Below, piece by piece: positions 25,813-34,890 of a stretch of DNA of 64,000 nt. Made by a program: the position numbers and the translations under genes. Location of the stretch: contig CAVWBT010000010.1 in NCBI GenBank assembly GCA_963753285.1, positions 186,001 to 250,000 of the forward strand, written 5' to 3'. Source of the DNA: JAHEDH01 sp963753285 (GTDB taxonomy: Bacteria; Actinomycetota; Acidimicrobiia; Spongiisociales; ZC4RG35). The notes beneath the pieces are model-generated. The model was not told where the DNA came from. It did not search any database and saw nothing but the letters and a program-made list of their open reading frames with translations. The stretch's first letter is position 1. The number at the start of each line of letters is the position of its first letter.

Positions 25813-27125
25813 CACTCACCGGACCCAGCGACGCCGTGGCTCGCGACACCCGCACAGATGCGATCGCCTCCGTGGTGGACCTCCAGGTCCACTTCGCGTC
25901 CAAGGAGGGGACCGTCCACGCCGTCGACGGTGTCTCCTTCGACATCCGAGACGGTGAGACGCTCGGACTGGTCGGTGAGACCGGGTGCGGAAAGAGCGTG
26001 ACGGCACGGTCGTTCCTCCGACTCGTGCCCATGCCCCCGGGCATCCACGTCGGCGGTTCGGTCCTGTTCCGTCCGAAGGCGCCGTGCGAACGGTGTCATG
26101 GGGCGGGTTGCTCGCACTGCGACCAGACCGGTCGGGCCGCGGTCGCCTGTGCCAGCTGCAACGGCACGGGCTGTGCAATCTGTGACCAGACGGGCAACGA
26201 GACCATCGACCTCACGTCGATCCCCGAGAAGCGGCTCCGCGAGATCCGCGGCAACCGCATCGCCATGATCTTCCAGGATCCCGCCAAGGCGCTGAACCCG
26301 GCCCTCTCGATCCGAGACCAGATCGGGGAGGTCTTCTACGAGCACCGCGAATCGGAGATCCTCGAGCGCGCCGGGATGAATCCCGAGGAGACCAGCACCC
26401 TGTTGCACCGACATGCCGCGCTGCACTCTCGTGTTCCCGAGCGACTGTTGCTGTCGCTGCCGCCGCTGCGCTCGAAGCGTGACCGGATCAGCCGTGCCGT
26501 CGACGAGATGGTGATCGATGCGCTTGCCGAGACCCAGATCCCCAATCCCCGCAAGGTGATGGATCGCTACCCACACGAGCTCTCGGGTGGCATGCGGCAA
26601 CGCGTGATGATCGCCCAGGCGCTCGCGTGTAACCCCGATCTGCTCATCGCCGACGAGCCGACCACGGCGCTGGACGTCACCGTGCAGGCTCGCATCCTCG
26701 AACTCGTGCGTGAGCTCCAGGAGATCCACAAGACCGCCGTGCTGTACATCAGTCACGATCTCTCTCTGGTTCGCCGGGTGTGTGATCGGGTCGCCGTGAT
26801 GTACGCCGGGCGGATCGCCGAGGTGGGACCGACCGAGCAGATCTTCCACGATCCGCTCCACCCCTACACCCGCGGTCTGCTGGCCGCGTTGCCATCCGCC
26901 CAGCACGAGCGCGGCAAGCTCGTCGTCATCGAGGGGACGGTGCCCGAACTCATCGACCCGCCGCCGTCCTGTCGCTTCTCCGGGAGGTGTGCCTTCTCCA
27001 CGGAGGCGTGCGAGACCATCGATCCGCGACTCTCGAACGAGGGAGTCTCGCACCCGGTCTCCTGTTTCATCCATCATCCGCCGCCCCACGGTGAACAGCC
27101 GTCCTTCACACGGAGCACGCCATGA
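25809..27125 (+). CDS. ABC transporter ATPase, DppD/OppD type, with eight-cysteine DnaJ-like insertion
   Basis: 438 residues. Walker A GETGCGKS (56-63), Q-loop IFQDP (154-158), signature LSGGMRQR, Walker B LLIADEPT, C-terminal oligopeptide-family extension with CRFSGRCAFSTEAC. Between Walker A and the Q-loop lies an insertion (about residues 93-129, nt 26,085-26,195) with two copies of CxxCxGxGCxxCDQTG (Cys 93, 96, 101, 104, 114, 117, 122, 125), the pattern of DnaJ zinc-finger repeats. It probably binds two zinc ions or a redox-active metal site. A second, helical insertion of about 60 residues precedes the signature motif. Overlaps both neighbours by ATGA. Confidence 0.9.
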   Translation: MTLTGPSDAVARDTRTDAIASVVDLQVHFASKEGTVHAVDGVSFDIRDGETLGLVGETGCGKSVTARSFLRLVPMPPGIHVGGSVLFRPKAPCERCHGAGCSHCDQTGRAAVACASCNGTGCAICDQTGNETIDLTSIPEKRLREIRGNRIAMIFQDPAKALNPALSIRDQIGEVFYEHRESEILERAGMNPEETSTLLHRHAALHSRVPERLLLSLPPLRSKRDRISRAVDEMVIDALAETQIPNPRKVMDRYPHELSGGMRQRVMIAQALACNPDLLIADEPTTALDVTVQARILELVRELQEIHKTAVLYISHDLSLVRRVCDRVAVMYAGRIAEVGPTEQIFHDPLHPYTRGLLAALPSAQHERGKLVVIEGTVPELIDPPPSCRFSGRCAFSTEACETIDPRLSNEGVSHPVSCFIHHPPPHGEQPSFTRSTP

Positions 27126-28486
27126 CCATCGCAGAAACGTCCCCCGGGCCCCGCGAGGCGTCGACACCGGGAGAGATCGTGCTCGGGCTGCGCGGGCTCG
27201 AGAAGCACTTCCCGATCCGTGAGGGTGCCCTCCAGCGGGTCGTCGGAAGCGTGCGAGCGGTGGACGGAGTGTCGTTCGACATCAGGCGAGGGGAGACCGT
27301 CGGGCTCGTCGGTGAGAGCGGCTGCGGCAAGACCACGCTCGGAAGGTGTGTCGCCGGGCTGATGGATCCGACCGGCGGCGGTGCCTTCTTCGACATCTCC
27401 AAGGGGGAGCGGGATCGGCTCGACGCGCTGCTGGCGATCCCCGAGGCCGACCGGACGGCGGAACATCGCTCCGAGCTCGACGAGATCGAGCGCCTGCATC
27501 GTATCGACCGACTCGAGGGCGAGGCGTGGAAGCGCTATCGCCGCAACTGCCAGGTCGTCTTCCAGGACTCATTCTCCTCGCTCAACCCCCGTCAGCTCGT
27601 CAAGGACATCGTGGGCAGGCCGCTCAAGGTCCACAACGAGGCGTCGGGGTCGGAGTTGACCGAGCGTGTCGTCGAGTTGCTCGAACAGGTCGGGCTCGGA
27701 CGCCAACACCTCTACCGCTATCCCCACCAGTTCTCCGGCGGACAGCGCCAACGGATCTCCATCGCCAGAGCGCTGGCGCTCGATCCCGAGCTGGTCGTCC
27801 TCGACGAGCCGACCAGCGCACTCGACGTCTCGGTGCAAGCACAGATCCTCAACCTGCTCCACGAGTTGCAGCAGGAGCGCGGCCTCACCTATCTGTTCAT
27901 CACCCACGACCTGTCGGTCGTTCGGCACATGGCAGACCGCATCGTCGTCATGTATCTCGGGAAGGTCGCCGAGGCGGGGAGTACGGAGGTGATCTTCGAA
28001 GATCCCAGCCACCCGTACACCGACGCCCTTCTCGGAGCCAGTCCCGACGTCACCGAGAGCGCCGACGTGCCGATGCGATCGCTCGAAGGCTCCGTCCCCG
28101 ATCCGGCCCGGCCGCCGCAGGGGTGCCGGTTCCACACCCGCTGCCCGGTGGCGACCCCGATCTGCGGGTGGGAGCTCGACGACGTGGTGCTCTGGCTCCA
28201 GGACCAGGAGGGCATGTTCGACACGATCGCCGGTGTCGAGCGGACCCACGCCTTCAGAGGCACCCTGTCGTTCGAGGACGAGGAATCGGCGAATGCCCTG
28301 GCCGGCGCGCTCCGAACCGACGACGTCCCGTCTGCCATGCGCTCTGCCCTCGAGCGCCTCGAGGTGACTGGCACCAACGTCCACATCGGATTCCGGCCGG
28401 TGGACGAGGTCGAGCTCACCGTCCGGGGGCCGGGTCACGAGGCGGCCTGTGTCCTCACCGAGCTGCCCGATCAGATCGACGCCTGA
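27122..28486 (+). CDS. ABC transporter ATPase, DppF/OppF type
   Basis: 454 residues. Walker A GESGCGKT (64-71), Q-loop VVFQD (145-149), signature FSGGQRQR, Walker B LVVLDEPT, oligopeptide C-terminal motif GCRFHTRCPVA. The distance from Walker A to the Q-loop is about 30 residues more than usual because of a charged helical insertion (KGERDRLDALLAIPEADRT region). A C-terminal extension of about 110 residues after the CRFHTRC motif has no clear homology. Last gene of the importer operon. Confidence 0.9.
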   Translation: MTIAETSPGPREASTPGEIVLGLRGLEKHFPIREGALQRVVGSVRAVDGVSFDIRRGETVGLVGESGCGKTTLGRCVAGLMDPTGGGAFFDISKGERDRLDALLAIPEADRTAEHRSELDEIERLHRIDRLEGEAWKRYRRNCQVVFQDSFSSLNPRQLVKDIVGRPLKVHNEASGSELTERVVELLEQVGLGRQHLYRYPHQFSGGQRQRISIARALALDPELVVLDEPTSALDVSVQAQILNLLHELQQERGLTYLFITHDLSVVRHMADRIVVMYLGKVAEAGSTEVIFEDPSHPYTDALLGASPDVTESADVPMRSLEGSVPDPARPPQGCRFHTRCPVATPICGWELDDVVLWLQDQEGMFDTIAGVERTHAFRGTLSFEDEESANALAGALRTDDVPSAMRSALERLEVTGTNVHIGFRPVDEVELTVRGPGHEAACVLTELPDQIDA

Positions 28487-28528
28487 ACCTCCGGCGCGGC
28501 TGCGCCGAACCGAAGCGGGCGGACCCTC

Positions 28529-29797
28529 ATGACGGATTCGAAGCTCAAGCGACTCTCGCAGCTGCTGTTCGTCGACGTCACCCCGCTGAGGCGTTCGCCC
28601 GGATTCCGCTGGCTGTACGGGGGCCTTGCACTCGCCTGGTTCGGCCGGCAGCTGACCGTCGTCGCGGTCCCCTTCCAGGTCTACCAGCTCACCGGGTCCA
28701 CCTTTCTCGTCGGTGTGCTGGGTATCGCCCAGCTCGTCCCGCTGCTCGCCACGTCGTTCGTCGGAGGAGCGATCGTCGACTCCGTCGATCGTCGTCGCCT
28801 GCTCGTCGCTGCGCAGTTGGGGCTGATGCTCACCGCCGTTGGATTGGCGGTGAACGCGGCACTCGCATCGCCGATCGTCTGGATGATCTTCGTCCTGAGC
28901 GGGGCGAACGCCGCGATTTCGGCCATCGACAACCCCGCGCGCTCGGCGTCGGTGCCCGCGCTGGTCGGTCACGATCTGCTCCCGTCCGCACTGGCGCTCA
29001 CTCAGACGCTCGGCAACATCGCGAAGACCGTGGGGCCGGCGATCGGCGGTCTCCTTATCGCCCAGACCAGTTTGACGCTCACGTTCGCGATCGAGGCGAC
29101 CGCATTCGCGATCGGGACGATCTTCATGTTCCGCATAGGCAAACTGGAGCCCGAGGGCGGCGGCCAGCGGTTCGGCTGGGAGTCGATCAAGGAGGGATTC
29201 ACGTTCCTGCGCGAACGCCGAGTCCTGCAGGCGAACTTCGCCATCGACCTCAACGCCATGGTGTTCGGTATGCCTCAGGCCCTGTTCCCGGCGATTGGGG
29301 CCACCGTCCTCGGGGGCGACGCCTCCACGGTCGGACTGCTCTACGCCGCCCCGGGGGCGGGTGCGCTCGTCGCAGCGGTGACGTCTGGGTGGGTCGGTCG
29401 TATTCAGCGCCAGGGTCGCGCCGTCGTGATCGCAGTCGTGGCGTGGGGCGCCGCGATCGCAGCGTTCGGGCTCGCTCGCTCCGTCGTGGTTGCGGTGGTC
29501 CTCCTTGCGATCGCCGGGGGAGCCGACGTGGTCTCGGCGGTGTTCCGCAACACCATCCTGCAGCTCGCAGTCCCCGATCGACTCCGTGGAAGGCTGTCGT
29601 CGATCCACATCGCCGTCGTCAGCGGAGGCCCCAGGGTGGGCGACTTCGAGGCCGGTGCCGTCGCCTCGGTGACCACCCCCCAGATCTCGGTCGTTTCGGG
29701 CGGGATCGCCTGCATCCTGGGCGCCATCCTCATTGCCCGGAAGATGCCCGAACTCCCGAACTACCGTATGGGCGACGACACGACCACTGCGGGCTGA
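28529..29797 (+). CDS. MFS transporter, MFS_3 (EntS-like) family
   Basis: 422 residues with about 12 membrane segments. Family features: RSPGFRWLYGGLALAWFGRQLTVVAVPFQVY at the N-terminus, the GGAIVDSVDRRRLL loop and the RLRGRLSSIH motif typical of the EntS-like group. These proteins export siderophores or drugs. It starts 42 bp after the ABC importer operon, and no operator palindrome lies in front of it. The substrate is unknown; export of a pathway by-product is possible. Confidence 0.87.
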   Translation: MTDSKLKRLSQLLFVDVTPLRRSPGFRWLYGGLALAWFGRQLTVVAVPFQVYQLTGSTFLVGVLGIAQLVPLLATSFVGGAIVDSVDRRRLLVAAQLGLMLTAVGLAVNAALASPIVWMIFVLSGANAAISAIDNPARSASVPALVGHDLLPSALALTQTLGNIAKTVGPAIGGLLIAQTSLTLTFAIEATAFAIGTIFMFRIGKLEPEGGGQRFGWESIKEGFTFLRERRVLQANFAIDLNAMVFGMPQALFPAIGATVLGGDASTVGLLYAAPGAGALVAAVTSGWVGRIQRQGRAVVIAVVAWGAAIAAFGLARSVVVAVVLLAIAGGADVVSAVFRNTILQLAVPDRLRGRLSSIHIAVVSGGPRVGDFEAGAVASVTTPQISVVSGGIACILGAILIARKMPELPNYRMGDDTTTAG

Positions 29798-29912
29798 CGC
29801 AGGGATTCCGGCCGTGTCCTCGCGGTATTCCGCGTCCGGTGGAGTGTGGCTACCGTTGCCCGTCACGCCGAGTGGGTGGGTCCATGCAACGATGCGGAGA
29901 GGGAGATGAACG

Positions 29913-30896
29913 ATGAGCGACCGAGTGGCGGTGCTCCTGTGCGGATACGGTGAAGTCGAGGACTACGACGACTTCCAGGAATACAACGAGAAGTCGTTTC
30001 GGCTGCTCGTCTCGAAGTCGATCAAGTTCCCCGATTTCTCGATTCCGTGGCTGTCGCGTCGGTTGGAGCGGAGCCAGCGCAAGGAGTGGCATGCCGCCAA
30101 TCACTACCACTCGCCCCACAACGACATCTTCGAGCGCCAGCGCGCAGGCATCGAGCAGAGCCTCAAGGCGACCTACGGCGATGACGTGGCCGTGTTCAAG
30201 GCGTACAACTTCGTCGAGCCGTTCCTCCCCGAGCAGGTGCTCTCAGAGATCCGTGAGCAGGGGTTCGAGAAGATCCTCGTCTATCCGTGGCTGGTCGTGG
30301 ATTCGGTGTTCACCAGCGGCCTGGCACTCCAGCAGATCAACGAGGCGCTGCACCCCGATGGCTCCTGGGTCAAGGACATCCGCTACCTCCCGTCGTTCTG
30401 GGAGCGCCCCGATTTCCAGGAGTTGCTGGTCGACCACATCCTCGACGGGGTGGCGCCGCTCCTGGACAGCCATGTGCCGAGCCAGGTCGGCATCGTCCTG
30501 TGCCTCCACGGGTGTCCGCTCGAGACCAAGGGGATGGAGACCGGTGTGCGTGAGAGCACCGCGTTGTACTACGCCATGCAGGAACGGTTGATCGGTCGGT
30601 TCCCCTTGGTCAGTCCCGGCTGGATGAACCATCCGGTTCCGGGGAAGTGGACCACCCCGGATGTCGATCAGGCCGCAGCCAACCTCATCGGGCTCGGCGC
30701 ACGCGCACTGGTGTTTGCGCCGATCGGGTTCGTCACTGAGAACCACGAGACGCAACTCGACATCAGGTACACGCTCGACAAGCTGAACGGCCAGGTGGAG
30801 ACGGTGCACCTGCCGACGCTGAACGAGCACCCCGAACTGCTCGAGATGGGTGCAGGTTGGGTCCAGCCACTGATCGACGAACTGCGAGCCGGTTAG
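29913..30896 (+). CDS. Ferrochelatase-family protein (HemH/CpfC-like)
   Basis: 327 residues. Divergent ferrochelatase: N-terminus VAVLLCGYGEVEDYDDF in place of the usual LLMNLGTP; the catalytic histidine lies in LCLHGCPLETKG and the catalytic glutamate in IGFVTENHETQLDIRY. True ferrochelatases insert iron into a porphyrin; the altered N-terminus leaves room for another tetrapyrrole or metal. No other haem genes are visible. A 114-bp gap with no operator site precedes it, and the next gene follows after 37 bp. Confidence 0.7.
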   Translation: MSDRVAVLLCGYGEVEDYDDFQEYNEKSFRLLVSKSIKFPDFSIPWLSRRLERSQRKEWHAANHYHSPHNDIFERQRAGIEQSLKATYGDDVAVFKAYNFVEPFLPEQVLSEIREQGFEKILVYPWLVVDSVFTSGLALQQINEALHPDGSWVKDIRYLPSFWERPDFQELLVDHILDGVAPLLDSHVPSQVGIVLCLHGCPLETKGMETGVRESTALYYAMQERLIGRFPLVSPGWMNHPVPGKWTTPDVDQAAANLIGLGARALVFAPIGFVTENHETQLDIRYTLDKLNGQVETVHLPTLNEHPELLEMGAGWVQPLIDELRAG

Positions 30897-30933
30897 GAAC
30901 GGCCCGACGAGTCCGGTCGGGTAGCTTTGGGCG

Positions 30934-32106
30934 ATGGCGCTCTTCAGGAAGCGAGACCCGAGGGAGCAGTTCGTCACCGCGGTCGAGAAAGCCCTCCGGG
31001 GACTCGGCGTCACCGGTCCGATCGAATACGACGAAGACCTGTTCGCCCTTCGTGCGGCCGGAAACCGGATGATCATGCTCGGCAACCTCTTCGACCGCTG
31101 GCAGTCGCTTTCCAGGGCGGACGCCGGCGCCTACCTGCAGACGGCCGTGGCAGGGCTCGTCGCCGAAGCCGACCAGCCCAAGACCTTCGCCGAGGCCCGG
31201 GACCGGCTCTTTCCCGGCGTTCGCGACCGCGCCACGATCGAGTCGACCCGGTGGATGGCCGAGATCGGCGGATCAGCTCCGGCCGCGATCCCGCACCGAC
31301 CGTTGGGTGCCGGCATCGTTGCCGCGGTCGTCCTCGACTCGCCCACGACGATGATGATGTTGAACCAGACCCACCTCGATGAGTGGGAGGTCGGTTTCGA
31401 CCAGGTACTCGATGCTGCGATCGCGAACCTGGATGCCGCGACAGATGTGGCCGAATGGGGTCGGCTCGCGCCCGGTACCCATGTGTCGCTCTGGCACGAC
31501 GACTACGACGTGTCTCGCATCCTCGTGGCCAAGGTCATCGATGTGCTCGAACTCTCCGGTGATCCCGTGGTCTTTGCCCCGCATCGGAACTGCTTGATCG
31601 TCACCGGCTCGGACGATGAGCATGGGCTCGCAATCGCCATGAGTCGAACAGAGACCGAATTGGACAAGCCGAGTCAGGTGTCTGCGCTTCCGCTCGTTCG
31701 GCGAGATGGAGAATGGGCCGACTTCGAGCTTCCAATGGGCCATCCGGCGTCGGCGGGACTCGACCGCCTGAAGGCGATAGATCGCTCGCTCGCCTACGAC
31801 GCCACCACGGCGCTCATCCAATCGGTGTTGGGCGACGAGGTGTTCGTCGCGAACTCGATCCTCGCCGAGCGCAACGGTGTGATCACGTCTGCGTGCACGT
31901 GGATCGATGCTCCGTGCATCATCCCCGAGACCGACCGGGTGATGTTCTTCCGCAGTCAGGACGAGAACTGGCTCGTCGGCTGGGACGACGTGGTCTCGTC
32001 GGTCGGCGAGCTCATGACACCGACCGACTTCTATCCACCGCGGTTCAGGGTCGAGGGCTTCCCCACGGCCGACCAGATCGCGTCGATGCCGGTGATCTCC
32101 GACTGA
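30934..32106 (+). CDS. DUF1444-like protein of unknown function
   Basis: 390 residues, soluble, no signal peptide or membrane segment. The overall pattern (DPREQFVTAVEKALRGLG start, EYDEDLFALRAAGNRMIMLGNLF, a middle VSLWHDDYDVSRIL and VVFAPHRNCLIVTGS) resembles the DUF1444/YtpQ family, but this is from memory and weak. No catalytic motif is apparent. It follows the ferrochelatase-like gene closely and is convergent with the cNMP-binding protein gene. Confidence 0.55.
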   Translation: MALFRKRDPREQFVTAVEKALRGLGVTGPIEYDEDLFALRAAGNRMIMLGNLFDRWQSLSRADAGAYLQTAVAGLVAEADQPKTFAEARDRLFPGVRDRATIESTRWMAEIGGSAPAAIPHRPLGAGIVAAVVLDSPTTMMMLNQTHLDEWEVGFDQVLDAAIANLDAATDVAEWGRLAPGTHVSLWHDDYDVSRILVAKVIDVLELSGDPVVFAPHRNCLIVTGSDDEHGLAIAMSRTETELDKPSQVSALPLVRRDGEWADFELPMGHPASAGLDRLKAIDRSLAYDATTALIQSVLGDEVFVANSILAERNGVITSACTWIDAPCIIPETDRVMFFRSQDENWLVGWDDVVSSVGELMTPTDFYPPRFRVEGFPTADQIASMPVISD

Positions 32107-32167
32107 TCCGAGTGGGGCCTTCGGCCTTGGTCGACGTTGCAGCGTGACGCCGTGTTCGGATCCGTGT

Positions 32168-32593
32168 CTACTCGTTGAGCTTCTGATCCCGGTCGGACAA
32201 TCGCTCTGCGATCGCCGGCGGGAGAGCCGCAGCGAGGAGCGCGTCGGACCGGGCCAGACGGCGGAAGGAGATCGTGTCGATCGCGAGCACGCGGACCGGC
32301 GTGACCGCTGTCACCGTGGCGTTCCGCTTGGCGTCTTCCACGATGGCGATCTCCCCGAAATGGTCGCCGGGTCCGAGCCGTGCGAGGGTTACACCGTCGG
32401 CGGAGACGTCGGCCTCACCGTCGACGATCAGATGGAACGCATGGGCCTGGCCGCCCTGTCTGACGATCGTCTTGCCGGGGGCGTGCTTCTTCTCGGAGGC
32501 CATCCCGGTGACCTTCTCGAGCGTGGCATCGGGAACCGCGGAGAACATGGACGTCGATCGCAGGAACGCCAGGTGTTCGGGTTGTGCAGCCAT
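32168..32593 (-). CDS. Cyclic-nucleotide-binding domain protein (stand-alone)
   Basis: 141 residues, essentially only a cNMP-binding fold: VRQGGQAHAFHLIVDGEADVS and the phosphate-binding cassette GPGDHFGEIAIVEDAKRNATV. No DNA-binding domain is attached, so it is not a CRP-type activator. It may sense a cyclic nucleotide or act as a regulatory partner. Lies 54 bp downstream of the hydratase gene, last on the minus strand of this group. Confidence 0.82.
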   Translation of the reverse strand: MAAQPEHLAFLRSTSMFSAVPDATLEKVTGMASEKKHAPGKTIVRQGGQAHAFHLIVDGEADVSADGVTLARLGPGDHFGEIAIVEDAKRNATVTAVTPVRVLAIDTISFRRLARSDALLAAALPPAIAERLSDRDQKLNE

Positions 32594-32647
32594 GCCAGCT
32601 CTCGATCGGTTGAGGCATCCTACGACATCGAGACGCGCCGCGTCCGC

Positions 32648-33352
32648 TCAGTCGGCGACGATCGAAACCGGTTCGAACGGGTCGAGCGTGAACGTGAAGT
32701 CGCGAGCGTCGTTCACCGAGACCGGCGGAATCACCGATCCGGTGATGATCACGTCGCCGGCGCGTAGTCGCTCACCGGCGGAGGCGAGGGTCGACGCAAC
32801 GGTGGACACGATCCAGGGGTATGCGCCGGTGATGGCCTCGAGTTCGGTCACTGTGGCGAACTCGTGGTCGTCGAGGCGGATGTGTGCGGTCAGACCGGAG
32901 ATGTCGAGCCCGGCGCGACCTTCGTCGCGCGCTCCGAAGACCACTCCGCGATGGAAGATGTCTCCGGCCATGATGTCGGCTATCCGATCGGGGCCGACCG
33001 GAAGGTCGACATCGGCGACCTCGATCGCTGGCCCGACGGCGGCGACCGCCGCTGCGGCCTCTGCCTCGCCGGCTCCGGCTTCGACATCGGCCCCCATCCA
33101 CACCGCGACTTCGAACTCGACGACCCCGCGGGTCCATCCATCGGTGTCGAAGGTGGCGCCGTCGTCAAAGACCGTCGTCGCGGTCAGGTAGCCGAGCAGC
33201 GGGGCCGTGATCTGCATCAACTCGAGCGAGCCTGGTGCGCCGAAGCCCACCTTCCATCCGACGTGGCCGGCCCCGTGTGCGAGTGCGTCCGACCGCGCGG
33301 CGAGCTGGCGGCGCAGGCCTTCGACGATACGGGCGTCATCCCATGGACTCAT
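32648..33352 (-). CDS. 2-keto-4-pentenoate hydratase-like protein (FAH superfamily)
   Basis: 234 residues. MhpD-type features: HVGWKVGFGAPGSLELMQI at the N-terminus, GVVEFEVAVWMG (metal-binding Glu), PAIEVADVDLP and VNDARDFTFTLDP near the end. The family adds water to 2-hydroxypenta-2,4-dienoate or related meta-cleavage products, or decarboxylates them. ATG 33352 overlaps the cupin stop (ATGA). This activity would fit downstream of a ring-cleaving dioxygenase such as the LigAB pair at 35 kb. Confidence 0.82.
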   Translation of the reverse strand: MSPWDDARIVEGLRRQLAARSDALAHGAGHVGWKVGFGAPGSLELMQITAPLLGYLTATTVFDDGATFDTDGWTRGVVEFEVAVWMGADVEAGAGEAEAAAAVAAVGPAIEVADVDLPVGPDRIADIMAGDIFHRGVVFGARDEGRAGLDISGLTAHIRLDDHEFATVTELEAITGAYPWIVSTVASTLASAGERLRAGDVIITGSVIPPVSVNDARDFTFTLDPFEPVSIVAD

Positions 33353-33750
33353 CCGACGACCTCGGGATCGACCTCGTACCCGGAGGCTTCGAGGGATCCG
33401 GCCCCGTTCCACCCCCACACCAGCACGACGTCGTCGTCACCGGTGTTGTCGAACCCGTGGTACTTCCCTCGCGGCGTCCAGATGACGTCGCCCTCCGATG
33501 CCGGTTCCGTTCCGTCGTCGGTGTAGATGCTCCCGGTCCCACGAAGGACGACGAAGAACTCGTCGGCGTTGCGGTGGAGATGACGGTCGTGCCTCGCTCC
33601 TGGCGGCAGCACCGTCCAGCCGAGCAGGAAGTCGTCGGCGCCGGTGGCGGCGGCGTCCAGCAGGAACTGGACTCGCATGTCGACCCAACCCTCGTCTTCG
33701 TCCAATCCGCCGACGAAGGGGACATCGGCCAGGTTCTTGTGGATTCTCAT
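33349..33750 (-). CDS. Cupin-domain protein
   Basis: 133 residues, single cupin barrel with metal-ligand pattern RHDRHLHRNADEFFVVLRGTG and WTPRGKYHGFDN. Similar in size and layout to the cupin at 51,520. It overlaps both neighbours by ATGA, so it is coupled to the dehydrogenase gene upstream and the hydratase downstream. A role as a ring-cleavage or isomerase enzyme is possible but not shown. Confidence 0.85.
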   Translation of the reverse strand: MRIHKNLADVPFVGGLDEDEGWVDMRVQFLLDAAATGADDFLLGWTVLPPGARHDRHLHRNADEFFVVLRGTGSIYTDDGTEPASEGDVIWTPRGKYHGFDNTGDDDVVLVWGWNGAGSLEASGYEVDPEVVG

Positions 33751-34624
33751 CGCATGCCTGCCAGCAGGTGGTAGACGTCGAAGACGGTGACGAAGTCTCG
33801 GTGGTCGATCCCCAGCCCCCGGCAGGCGTTCAGGAGTTCGTTGGCGACGGCGCCCAGCGGAGCAGGCGAGCCCTGCCGGCGTGCCACTTCGAGCGCCAGG
33901 ATCATGTCCTTCTGCTGCAGTGTGACGTCCGCCAGCGGCTTGTCGGGCATCTCGAGGATGAACGGGCCTCGATAGCCCATCACTGGTGAGGCGACCACGC
34001 TCTTGAGCATCGCATCGACGGCCACCTTGCGATCGACCCCTCCCTTCTCGGCCAGCGCCACAGACTCGCAGAAGACCACCATCTCGACGATGAGCGTCAG
34101 GTTGATGGCGACCTTCATTTGGACTGCGGTGCCGGACGGGCCGATGTAGCTGACCTTGGATCCGACGTCGTAGAGGAGCGACTCGACCTTTTCGAAGGCC
34201 GCCCGTTCGCCGCCGACCATTGTCGAGGCGGTGCCCTGTGCCACGGTCACCGGGCTCCCGGACAGCGGTGCGTCGAGCATCGCGAGTCCTCGCTCTGCGA
34301 ACGCCTCGGAGACGCTGCGGCTGACGAGCGGATCGATGGTCGACATGTCCAGGTACACGCCGTCCGGGCCGAGACCGGCGATCACTCCGTCATCGCCGAG
34401 TGCGATCGCTTCGACCGCCTCGGCGTTGGTGACCATCGAGAAGACGAAGTCCGATCGTTCGCGCCACCTCCCGTGGTGTGTCCGCCCACGCCATGCCTCT
34501 TCTCGATGAGGGCGTCGGCCTTCGATGCGGTGCGGTTCCATCCGGTCACCTCGTGGCCCGCTTCGAGGAGCCGGGGGATGATCACCTGGCCCATGTCCCC
34601 GAGTCCGATCCATCCGAGCTTCAT
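33747..34624 (-). pseudogene. 3-hydroxyisobutyrate-dehydrogenase-like gene with two single-base insertions
   Basis: The N-terminus MKLGWIGLGDMGQVIIPRLL (Rossmann GLGDMG) starts at ATG 34624, but the rest (SDFVFSMVTNAEAVEAIALG onward) is in another frame. Between them a third frame reads GMAWADTPREVA, which fits the family. Removing one base near 34,498-34,500 and one near 34,460-34,464 rejoins all three parts into one 291-residue protein with the substrate motif DAPLSGSPVTVAQGT and catalytic-lysine region GPSGTAVQMKVAINL. Either the gene is decaying or the assembly has two errors. First gene of the operon with cupin and hydratase, right behind operator site 4. Confidence 0.8.
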
Positions 34625-34634
34625 GTCTCACCTC

Positions 34635-34646
34635 GCAATCGATTGC
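34635..34646. promoter_or_regulatory. LacI-type operator site 4 (GCAATCGATTGC)
   Basis: Perfect 12-bp palindrome only 11 bp upstream of the dehydrogenase start at 34,624, nearly touching the GAGGTGAG Shine-Dalgarno. A repressor here would block early elongation. The rest of the 244-bp gap up to 34,890 holds no gene I can support. Confidence 0.8.
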
Positions 34647-34847
34647 AGTCGCATGACGCTACCGGACGTCGAGACGCCGTGGCGACCGGAGTGGGATCAG
34701 CGTCCGCGAAAGGTGCCGTCGTCGCCTTCGAGCGGGTCACCGACGTTCTGCCCAGGAGGTTTCACCTCTGGCCGGGGGAGTCATCGGGCGTACAGCGGGC
34801 GAAGTGGGTGCCGTGCCGTTCGCCTCACTCGGGGTCCTTGCTCGATG

Positions 34848-34889
34848 TGTCATCTGTCATCTGTCATCTGTCATCTGTCATCTGTCATC
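34848..34889. repeat. Tandem heptamer TGTCATC x6
   Basis: Six exact 7-bp units in tandem (42 bp). The block ends one base before the stop codon of the ligA-like gene on the minus strand. It belongs to the group of 7-bp-period repeats found at 18.5, 35.1 and 45.8 kb, all at or near minus-strand gene 3' ends. Confidence 0.85.
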
Positions 34890-34890
34890 T

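Noticed and set aside
27569..29866. A 765-codon open frame on the minus strand across the ABC ATPase and MFS genes
   Set aside because: Crosses two well-supported plus-strand genes, has low-complexity Arg/Asp/Gly content and no recognisable domain.
34848..34889. Tandem repeats as a possible CRISPR array
   Set aside because: Units are 7 bp with no spacers and no cas genes are nearby.
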